A DNA stretch of 5,700 nt, from the NCBI GenBank assembly GCA_934635385.1, contig CAKTZI010000087.1, positions 1 through 5,700 of the forward strand, read 5' to 3'. Position 1 is the stretch's first letter. Each line of letters starts with the position of its first letter. This document shows, piece by piece, positions 1 to 5,417 of this stretch. The notes under the pieces are model-generated. The model did not search any database, was not told the origin of the DNA, and saw nothing but the letters and a program-made list of their open reading frames with translations. Made by a program: the position numbers and the translations under genes. The stretch is from an uncultured Kiritimatiellota bacterium. Its GTDB lineage: Bacteria; Verrucomicrobiota; Kiritimatiellia; RFP12; UBA1067.

Positions 1-10
1 GGCGCAGAGA

Positions 11-73
11 CTTGTGAACACGCCGGCGCGCGCGGCGCTTCGCGGCGCAGGCGCGCGCCGGCGTGTTTGCAAG
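11..73. repeat. Large GC-rich inverted repeat (hairpin)
   Basis: The left arm 11-33 pairs with the right arm 51-73. Positions 17-33 and 51-67 are perfect 17-bp complements. The four outermost bases also match, with two G-T positions between them that would be G-U wobbles in RNA. The 17-nt loop contains a smaller GCGC/GCGC pairing (35-38 with 45-48). A weak T run (77-80) follows on the plus strand. The element could therefore act as a terminator for a plus-strand transcript, or be an intergenic palindromic repeat. No gene is recognisable on either side within the first 140 bases, so its role is open. Confidence 0.75.
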
Positions 74-264
74 TCGTTTTCCGTCCAGCCAGTTGTCAAG
101 GAACGAGTCCTTCTCCACCGTGAAAAAGGAACTGGTTCTACATTATACCTTTGCGGCTAAGCCCAGACGCCCTGAAGGGGCGACGAAGCCGACAGGAATG
201 CGCGAAGCGAAGCTCTCTGTCTCCTCTGATCGCCCGGCCGCAGGCCGCTCTGTGTTTATCATCC
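74..264. other. Intergenic stretch with small hairpins
   Basis: No convincing gene is seen here. The stretch follows the stop of the beta-helix fragment on the minus strand. It holds several short inverted repeats, including a CGCCC/GGGCG stem at 168-182 and a CGGCC-type stem near 235-250. It also holds a perfect TATAAT on the minus strand (142-147), without a good -35 at the usual distance. A 70-codon plus-strand frame crosses it but has no ribosome binding site or family resemblance. The hairpin-rich composition suggests non-coding repeat DNA rather than a small gene. Confidence 0.35.
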
Positions 265-985
265 TCACCGAATGATCACGGCGATGCCGAAGCGGCGGTC
301 GAACCTCAGGCGCGGCGGATTGTCGAGGACGGTGCGGCCGAGTTTCTTGCCGTTCCGCGTCACGCGACCGGCATACTGCGTGCCGAGCCTCACCCCGGAG
401 CGTGAGGCCGATGGCCTTGCCGTCCGTCAGCGTCCCGATGAACGCCGCGCCCTCTGCCGGGCCCTGCGTCGCATCGTCGTTCGCGAAGAGGAAGTCGAAG
501 TCGCCCGTCGTGTAGGTGCCGGCCTCCTTCGCGACCCGCACGCCGTTCGTGTAAAGGCTCGCGACCGTGATGTCCTGCGCGAGGTAGATGCGGCCGCCGC
601 CCTCGACGCAGAGCGCCACGTCGGGATTGGCCTGCGCGCCCTTGTGGACGTAGACTGCGCCCCTGTCTTTTGCGACGATGCGCGCGACGTTCGGGTAGTT
701 CGCGCTGGACGCCAGATGCAGCGCACCGCGCATGGCGGTCAGCGAGCCGCGCAGCGACGAGGTGGCGTTCGGATAGTTGCCGAGCCAGCATGACCAGCTT
801 CCGTCGAAGTCATTACCAGTGCCGCCCCACTGGAAACCGGCGACGGCATCTTTCGTGCTGCAAAACGGATCGAGCAGCCCATGCTCCGCACCATCTGCCG
901 AGGTGGCCGTCAAACGAACGACATCTGTCGTCGTGTCTGACTGAACGCCACACGAGACGGAACCGCACAAGGTGACGTCGCTTGC
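265..985 (-). pseudogene. C-terminal fragment of a beta-helix-like surface protein, frameshifted
   Basis: The minus-strand frame from about 985 down to 397 encodes short beta-strand/turn repeats rich in G, T, N and V. It includes the phrase GGGRIYLAQDITVASLYTNG followed by AGTYTTGDF, resembling the G-x-I-Y-L ... LYVNG ... AGTYT endings of repetitive parallel beta-helix or autotransporter-associated proteins common in Verrucomicrobiota and Lentisphaerota. At 393-396 a run of four G (minus strand) shifts the frame. Removing one G continues the protein as LTLR-VRLGTQYAGRVTRNGKK to FGIAVIIR and a TGA at 265-267. The region upstream of about 985 does not continue the protein; glycosidase sequence in another frame begins there. 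It is therefore both 5'-truncated and frameshifted. Likely an exported protein originally, but no signal peptide remains and function is unknown. Confidence 0.6.
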
Positions 986-1012
986 CTGTGCGTGCACGAG
1001 AGGCCGCCCACG

Positions 1013-1396
1013 GACTGCGGCAAGTCCGGCTCGTTGTAGGCCTCCCACGCGCACATTGCGCCGCCGAACGTCTGTTCGAGGCGACGGCAATAGTCATACA
1101 TCGCGCGCAGGCTGCGCGGCACGGCCAAGGCCTTTTCGGCTTCCCACGCCGGCGGACGGTGAATCATGCCGCAGACCTTGACGCCCGCTTCCGCGTAAGC
1201 CTGAGAGAATTTGCTCCACAGCTCGAAGTCAAACGTTCCCGGCGCCTTCTCGATGTGTTCCCAGCGATAGACCTTTCGCACGGAGGCCTGCCCCGCAAGG
1301 CGCATGACGTCGGCATTCGTCTTTTCCAGGTCGCCCTTCGGCATGGCGCTGTAGCCCGCCATCATCGCGTAAGGCGAATCCGGGGCCGGCGTCCGC
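1013..1396 (-). pseudogene. Clan GH-A glycoside hydrolase, N-terminal barrel fragment
   Basis: The minus strand encodes about 128 residues of a (beta/alpha)8 glycosidase barrel. PYAMMAGYSAMPKGDLEKT is followed by VRKVYRWEHIEKAPGTFDF, the usual W-x-x-IE-x-x-G-x-(F/Y)-D-(F/W) pattern of GH39, GH5 and GH10-like enzymes. Then comes VKVCGMIHRPPAW, and finally AWEAYNEPDLP, the asparagine-glutamate acid/base motif at the end of strand 4. The reading stops making sense just after this motif (about 1013), so the nucleophile on strand 7 and the barrel's C-terminal half are absent. Upstream, coding-like sequence begins at about 1396, immediately beside the 19-bp direct repeat, with no start codon or ribosome binding site there. 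It is truncated at both ends and cannot be an active enzyme. The exact GH family is not decidable by eye. Confidence 0.65.
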
Positions 1397-1415
1397 ACTG
1401 GCCAGCCACTTTCTG
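1397..1415. repeat. 19-bp direct repeat, copy 1
   Basis: ACTGGCCAGCCACTTTCTG on the plus strand is identical to 2710-2728. It contains the 8-bp palindrome CTGGCCAG. This copy sits between the stop codon of the ATPase relic and the point where glycosidase-like coding sequence starts. It may mark a recombination or insertion boundary. Confidence 0.8.
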
Positions 1416-1431
1416 TCGTTCGACGCGACAG
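1413..1431 (-). other. Small inverted repeat after the ATPase stop
   Basis: CTGTCG (1413-1418) and CGACAG (1426-1431) form a 6-bp stem with a 7-nt loop, directly after the ATPase stop codon at 1433-1435 on the minus strand. No U-tract follows in the direction of transcription, so it is not a convincing intrinsic terminator. It overlaps the 3' edge of the 19-bp direct repeat. Confidence 0.4.
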
Positions 1432-1432
1432 G

Positions 1433-2419
1433 CTACTCCAACTTGAGATTATGAATGGCCTCTTCGTCAGACAATAGTCGCAACACAAGAAACGCACACC
1501 AGTAAGGCAGCGTCAAGACACCATTCTCGCATCCGACGTTACCGGCATGCAGCTTGAGGCCCCACGACACGTCCTGATAATGCTCGGATGAGATCAGCGT
1601 ACGCATGGAACGCCCGACACCGCGCTCGCTCTTGACCTCCACGGGCACGAGGCTCTTGACCGTCCGAACAAGGTGAGGCAATAGCACGGCATGACGACCC
1701 CCGCGTCTTCAAGCCACTCCACGCATCCGCGATAATCCCGGAATCTCGCCCCTTCCGCAACGCGCGAGACCTGAAACTTCTTGTTCTCCCTTGCCAACTG
1801 TGCCGGAATGTGGTCATAGACACTGCGGATGCGCGCCTTGTCCATTCCGTCGGCATATTTCTTGATGTCGTCGCGATAGCCTTCGACCAACTCGCGCTGC
1901 TTCTCCAGAACACCCTCGAAAGTCCCCTTCACGATGTACGACTCGACGACTTCCGGCATGCCGCCAAGAATGCAGTAGTCGCGGAAGAGACCTTCGACGA
2001 TCTTCATCTGCAGCGCCGAGAACGGCCTCGCCTGACGAACATGCCCATACAGTTCCTCGACAAACTCGTCGCCGTACCCCTTCGCGCGCAGAAACTCCTC
2101 GAAGTCCATGCTGGACATGTCCATGTCCGTCTTGTACCCCATGGCCAACGAGGAAATGCGCTTGTACTGCACACCGAGCATGGAGCCCGACGCGATGACG
2201 TCAAAGCGACCGTCCTGGGCAAACGACTTAAGCGAAGTCGCGACCTCCGGGCAATCCTGAACTTCATCGAACAGAATAAGCGTCTTCCCTTCCTCAAACC
2301 GCCACAGGGGCTCAATCGCCGATTTGGCGAGCCCCCTTCAACAGCACAGGCTTACGATCCTGTTGCGATTTCCACGCAACAAGGCGACCATCCATTTTCC
2401 TTGCGAGATATTTGCGCAT
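1433..2419 (-). pseudogene. AAA-type ATPase of the COG1373/DUF4143 type, two internal deletions
   Basis: The ATG at 2419 begins MRKYLARKMDGRLVAW and continues VLLKGARQIG, the approach to the Walker A loop. A TGA at 2312-2314 follows where GKT should be. A second frame picks up at about 2326 with AKSAIEPLWRFEEGKTLILF-DEVQDC, the Walker B region. It then reads IASGSMLGV, the family's MDFEEFLRAKGYGDEF and YCILGGMPEVVESYI segments, and EWLEDAGVVMPCYCL. At about 1670-1680 it jumps to a third frame, VRTVKSLVPVEVKSERG to DVSWGLKLHAGNVG and LTLPYWCAFL, ending at TAG 1433-1435. Compared with the usual ~400-residue family members, roughly 45 residues (the end of Walker A and what follows) and roughly 80 residues before the PVEVK motif are missing; both sizes are estimates from memory. 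Family function is poorly understood. Nucleotide binding is almost certainly lost here. Confidence 0.85.
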
Positions 2420-2423
2420 ATTC

Positions 2424-2469
2424 TCTCCTTTTTAGGCTAAAGTATAGCACAAATGTCAGAACCAAGCAA
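2424..2469 (-). promoter_or_regulatory. Promoter and ribosome binding site of the ATPase relic
   Basis: On the minus strand TTGCTT (2464-2469) lies 17 bp from TATACT (2441-2446), a reasonable sigma-70-type pair. AAGGAGA (2424-2430) follows, four bases before the ATG at 2419. The good spacing supports that ATG as the original start. The array of 16-bp repeats begins 8 bp upstream of the -35, so the promoter is probably regulated by whatever binds there. Confidence 0.6.
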
Positions 2470-2477
2470 GCGCGCCC

Positions 2478-2559
2478 CACATTTCATGAGGATGTGGCAA
2501 GGCATTTTTGCACATTTCATGAGGATAGAAAGACGCTCTTTCGCACATTTCATGAGGAT
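2478..2559. repeat. Three 16-bp direct repeats at an exact 33-bp pitch
   Basis: CACATTTCATGAGGAT occurs three times without a mismatch at 2478-2493, 2511-2526 and 2544-2559. The copies are separated by two different 17-nt spacers. Each copy contains the palindrome TCATGA. The second spacer holds a GAAAG/CTTTC stem (2528-2532 with 2538-2542). The pitch is close to three helical turns. The array ends 8 bp upstream of the ATPase -35 element. Likely readings are a regulator-binding array or an iteron-like or repeat-family element. The repeats are too short and too few for a CRISPR array. Confidence 0.85.
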
Positions 2560-2568
2560 ACGAAACCA

Positions 2569-2655
2569 TCAGTTCACGCGGCCGAGCGAATAGGCGACGT
2601 CGAGTGAGAACGACCAGCCGGGGTTCAGGGACGTGACCCAATGCGGTGAGTTGAA
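2569..2655 (-). pseudogene. C-terminal tail of an unrecognised protein
   Basis: On the minus strand, 2655 down to the TGA at 2569-2571 reads FNSPHWVTSLNPGWSFSLD followed by VAYSLGRVN. The alternating polar/hydrophobic pattern (W-S-F-S-L-D-V-A-Y-S-L) is what a terminal beta strand, for example of an outer-membrane barrel, looks like. It is also more GC-rich than its surroundings. The frame stays open upstream to a TGA near 2750 but has no credible start or ribosome binding site, and the sequence upstream of 2655 looks non-coding. It is probably the leftover end of a gene whose body has been lost. The identification rests on pattern alone. Confidence 0.35.
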
Positions 2656-2679
2656 ACGTTCCCGTCTATGACTTACGGT

Positions 2680-2709
2680 AGTATAGCCGAAATTCTTCCG
2701 AAAATCCAA
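2680..2709 (-). promoter_or_regulatory. Promoter-like pair
   Basis: TTGGAT (2704-2709) and TATACT (2680-2685) are separated by 18 bp on the minus strand. The -10 is identical to that of the ATPase promoter. The -35 touches the right-hand 19-bp direct repeat. It would transcribe the short C-terminal tail region and read on toward the repeat array. No gene start follows closely. Confidence 0.35.
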
Positions 2710-2728
2710 ACTGGCCAGCCACTTTCTG
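2710..2728. repeat. 19-bp direct repeat, copy 2
   Basis: Identical and in the same orientation as 1397-1415. Together the two copies bracket about 1.3 kb that contains the ATPase relic, its promoter, the 33-bp-pitch array and the short C-terminal tail. ACTTTCTG is partly echoed again at 2751-2758, so simple local repetition contributes to the picture. Confidence 0.8.
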
Positions 2729-2778
2729 CATACCTGCACAAAACATTCGACTTTCTGTCATTTTTGACACGTTCAATT

Positions 2779-2869
2779 GGGGACAGACCCCACCGAATAG
2801 GGTCTGTCCCCACATCGGACAGGACATCGGGCGGGGCCTGTCCCCACGGCTGGCGGGGGCTGTCCCCAC
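2779..2869. repeat. REP-like GGGGACAG/CTGTCCCC cluster
   Basis: GGGGACAGACCC (2779-2790) and GGGTCTGTCCCC (2800-2811) are perfect 12-bp inverted repeats with a 9-nt loop. Two further CTGTCCCCAC copies follow at 2838-2847 and 2860-2869, each preceded by a G-rich arm. This is the layout of extragenic palindromic repeats with a GTGGGGACAG core, seen in many environmental and gut genomes and often mobilised by Y1-type REP-associated transposases. No transposase is present in the window. The cluster lies just downstream of the GH106 stop codon, a typical 3'-intergenic position. It could also slow or terminate transcription by hairpin formation. Confidence 0.75.
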
Positions 2870-2894
2870 AGTAAAGTGCCACGGATGATGGGCG

Positions 2895-5207
2895 TCAGCG
2901 CGCGCGTTCCGTCACGAGCCGCACGGGGCCGAAGAGGCCCGACGGCAGCGGGCGGTCGCCCTTCGTCCAGTGCCGCCAGGTCGTGAAGGTCTTCCGTCCC
3001 GTCGGGCTCGGGCGGCCCTCCGTCACCCACGCGGGGATGGCCTTCAGTCCGCCGTTCGCCGCATATTCGGCGTCCGCCGGCAGGAAGTCGTCGCCGATCA
3101 GGCGGTTCGGCCAGAGGTTCGTCACCTCGACCCGCAGGCGGACTGTCCGCGCCGGGCCGGCCGACAGGGCGCAGCGGAACGGCGGGCGCCAGAGCGTCGG
3201 CAGCTTGACATCATCAATGAAAACCTCCGCGAGGTTCCTGAGATCCCCCAAGTCCAGGACAAGCCGTTCGTCCTTTCCGCACGCCGGCAGGCTCACCGTC
3301 GTCCCGTAGGCGCCCGTGCCGGAGAAATAACGGATCTCCGGGTCGTCCGACGCCGCCCAGTCCGCAAGGTTCGTCCAGACGCACGTCCGCGCGCCCAGCG
3401 TGACCGTCCACGGCCCGGCGACGGGCGTCTCGCGGACAGTCTCGAACGCCTCTTCAAGTGGCGCCGCCGACGACGGGCGGAACACGACGAAGACGCTGCC
3501 CGACGGCTTCAGGCCGAGCGTCACGCGCGTCCGCCCGCCCTCGCGGACGACGCGCCGCGCGCGCCGGATCCCGCCCGTCTCGGCGTCCCACAGCTCGACC
3601 TCGCCCCGCGCCTGTCGGAACGAGCACGCCAGCTCGACGGCGCGGTCGCTGACGCCGCAGGCGACGAAGTACGCCTCGACCCCCTCCGCGTAGCGGCGGT
3701 GGCACCACGCGACGTCCGCCGCGACGTCCGGCGTCTCGCACACGAAGTCCGGCTGAAGCCCCAGCTCCCGCAGCCTCTCGGCGGCCTCCGCCCCGGACGC
3801 CGCCGTCACGGCGTACCGTGCGCGCAGCGCCGCGCTCTCGGCCTGCCGGCGCGTACACCAGTCCCAGTCATAACCCTCCGGCGGCATTGGCCAGCCCGCC
3901 GTCGCCTGCTGCGCGTCGCCGCCGCCGTCCGGCGTCTCCGTCCCCGTCGCCATGAGGCAGTCCGCGACGCTCTCGCCCGCCTGCAGAAGATACTGGACGC
4001 GCGAGAGGTAGGTGATGAAGTCCCTCCCCTGCCGCCACCAGGTGACGGTGCGCTCGAAGTGCGTGCCCCACGCGCCCATCGTCATGCCGGGGCGGCGCGT
4101 CGGCGACGTCCAGGGCTGGTGCGCGTAGCGGTGGAAGTAGAGCCGGTTCACGCCGCGCGCGAAGACGCGGTCGGCCTGGGCCTTGAGCGAGAACGGGTCG
4201 GCCTGCCACCTGCCGTCCGCCGGGAACGCGGTGAAGCTCTCGGCCCCGACCAGCCGGCGTCCGTTCACGTGCGCGACGGACGCCGCGAGCCGCGCGCACC
4301 CCTCGCCGCCGACGGCGGTGGAATTGACGACGCCGCTGCCCCTCTTCGCCCAGAACTCGCACATCGGGATGTCGGCCGAGCGGCCGTACTCCAGCGCGTT
4401 GAACGGCCCGTTGCCGTAGCACTCGACGCCGAACTGCAGGCCGCGCGCCCGGCAGCGCTCGGCGAGCGCGTCCGCGTAGTTCTCCGCGAACAGCTCGGCG
4501 ACGGTCGCGCGCCAGTCACCGAGGACGCGCTCGCTCTCCGCGACCGAGCCGACAACGCGCCCGGAGAGGAGCGCGAGCCACGGCACGAGGTCGTAGCCCC
4601 GGCGCCGGCGGAAGGTGCGCGCGAAGCCCTGCGTCCAGTTCTGCGAGCCGACCTCGTAGCTGTCGACGAGGATGCCCGAAAGCGCGCTCTTCCCCTGCCC
4701 GACGAGATCCGGGCCGAGCCGCGCGCACAGCCTCTCGACGTAGGCGTCGAAGTGGGCGTCCAGCGCCGCGCGGTCGAGCTTGTCGACCTCCAGCCCCGAG
4801 CCGCCGCCGCTCACGGGATGGTTCCGCTCGCCGTTGGCGGCGAAGCCGACGCGCAGGATCGCCCAGCGGCCGTCCGGCACGTCCCACGCGAGCCGCCCGT
4901 CCGGGCGCAGGAGGGCCGTCAGGTTCGTCACGGACGAAAGCGACACGACCTGTCCGGGAGCCGCCGCGAAGCTGTCGCGGCGGACGTCCTGGCGGATGCG
5001 GAAGGTCTTCCCGTCGAGGTCGGAAAGGGCCGCCCTCCGCTCCAGCGCCGCGTCGCGCACCGTGAAGCGTCCCACGTAGCCCGGCACGTATCCGGGGCTA
5101 GTCGGTTCGGGCGGAAACGAGAACGTGATGCGGAACTTCTTCCCTCGGACGGCTCGTTCAAGGGGATAGTACCGCAGGCCCTTCGGGCCGCTGCCCGAAC
5201 GCCGCAC
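2895..5207 (-). CDS. GH106-family alpha-L-rhamnosidase-like protein, 5'-truncated
   Basis: This is a 770-codon frame starting from a GTG at 5207; numbering is from there. It shows the hallmark GH106 stretch: GILVDSYEVGSQNWT (178-192), FRRRRGYDLVPWLALLSG (199-216), GVECYGNGPFNALEYG (260-275), SADIPMCEFW (277-286), GAESFTA (321-327) and RLYFHRYAHQPW (355-366). Conserved carboxylates include E185, E262, E284 and E323. A galactose-binding-like beta domain follows (about 590-770) and ends GLFGPVRLV. Known family members release alpha-L-rhamnose from plant glycans such as rhamnogalacturonan and are usually exported. The normal N-terminus (WxWPGG/WHWMNG region and first barrel strands, roughly 150 residues) and signal peptide are missing. 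The frame runs into DUF2235-like sequence instead. No ribosome binding site supports the GTG. The segment after GYDWDWC (about 445-451) also looks shortened. Probably a pseudogene. Confidence 0.8.
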   Translation of the reverse strand: MRRSGSGPKGLRYYPLERAVRGKKFRITFSFPPEPTSPGYVPGYVGRFTVRDAALERRAALSDLDGKTFRIRQDVRRDSFAAAPGQVVSLSSVTNLTALLRPDGRLAWDVPDGRWAILRVGFAANGERNHPVSGGGSGLEVDKLDRAALDAHFDAYVERLCARLGPDLVGQGKSALSGILVDSYEVGSQNWTQGFARTFRRRRGYDLVPWLALLSGRVVGSVAESERVLGDWRATVAELFAENYADALAERCRARGLQFGVECYGNGPFNALEYGRSADIPMCEFWAKRGSGVVNSTAVGGEGCARLAASVAHVNGRRLVGAESFTAFPADGRWQADPFSLKAQADRVFARGVNRLYFHRYAHQPWTSPTRRPGMTMGAWGTHFERTVTWWRQGRDFITYLSRVQYLLQAGESVADCLMATGTETPDGGGDAQQATAGWPMPPEGYDWDWCTRRQAESAALRARYAVTAASGAEAAERLRELGLQPDFVCETPDVAADVAWCHRRYAEGVEAYFVACGVSDRAVELACSFRQARGEVELWDAETGGIRRARRVVREGGRTRVTLGLKPSGSVFVVFRPSSAAPLEEAFETVRETPVAGPWTVTLGARTCVWTNLADWAASDDPEIRYFSGTGAYGTTVSLPACGKDERLVLDLGDLRNLAEVFIDDVKLPTLWRPPFRCALSAGPARTVRLRVEVTNLWPNRLIGDDFLPADAEYAANGGLKAIPAWVTEGRPSPTGRKTFTTWRHWTKGDRPLPSGLFGPVRLVTERAR

Positions 5208-5389
5208 GTCTTTCCGAGGACAAGCGCGCCGACGTGCGCGCCCGGCCCGGCCTCAAGATGCCGTCTTTGCGCGTCGTCTTCGACACTCGCCTCGTAGACG
5301 AGCGAGACGTTCGTCTTCCTGCCGCGAACGCCCTGCCCCGTCCCCTCGAAGAACAGCGCGAGATTCATGTTCGTCCCCTTGGCGGACAT
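5198..5389 (-). pseudogene. DUF2235 alpha/beta-hydrolase, N-terminal fragment
   Basis: The minus strand from the ATG at 5389 (or the second ATG at 5368) reads MNLALFFEGTGQGVRGRKTN, then VSLVYEA and HLEAGPGAHVGALVLGKTCG. This fits the start of DUF2235 proteins: hydrophobic strand, FF(D/E)GTG turn, TNV..L, then a GPG loop. That superfamily includes the Tle1-like phospholipase effectors of type VI secretion, but stand-alone members are common and unassigned. The match ends at about 5198, where GH106 sequence takes over in a different frame. Only about 60 of the usual several hundred residues remain, without the catalytic GxSxG. The 5389 ATG has AAGGGGG and GGAGG upstream, and the 5368 ATG has AAGGGG six bases before it; both are plausible starts. 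The gene lies 28 bp after the upstream stop codon, suggesting an operon. Confidence 0.65.
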
Positions 5390-5394
5390 CTGCC

Positions 5395-5408
5395 CCCTTT
5401 CCCTCCTC
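5395..5408 (-). promoter_or_regulatory. Ribosome binding site of the DUF2235 fragment
   Basis: On the minus strand, GAGGAGGGAAAGGG-type purine-rich sequence lies just upstream of the ATG at 5389. It supports translation starting there. Since the hydrolase frame is cut off after about 60 codons, translation from this site would read into the GH106 region out of frame and yield a chimaeric 153-residue product ending at 4928. Confidence 0.6.
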
Positions 5409-5417
5409 TCAAGTGGC

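Noticed and set aside
168..182. CGCCC/GGGCG hairpin as an intrinsic terminator
   Set aside because: The stem is only 5 bp and no U-tract follows on either strand.
63..275. A 70-codon plus-strand frame
   Set aside because: It begins inside the hairpin arm, runs through hairpin-rich sequence into the end of the beta-helix fragment on the other strand, and resembles no family.
2478..2559. Possible CRISPR mini-array
   Set aside because: 16-bp repeats and 17-bp spacers are too short, there are only three units, and no cas gene is present.
1810..2607. A 265-codon plus-strand frame opposite the ATPase
   Set aside because: It is antisense to recognisable ATPase motifs and runs through the promoter and repeat array.
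2456..2641. A 61-codon minus frame repeating the phrase PHEMC
   Set aside because: The repetition simply translates the 33-bp-pitch DNA repeats, since 33 is 11 codons. It overlaps the promoter and has no ribosome binding site.
2970..5297. A 775-codon open frame on the plus strand opposite GH106
   Set aside because: It is antisense to a clear GH106 protein, is extremely arginine/alanine-rich, and is the usual by-product of high-GC third-position bias.
4928..5389. A 153-residue fusion product from the DUF2235 start
   Set aside because: Only the first ~64 residues are real family sequence; the rest is GH106 DNA read in the wrong frame.
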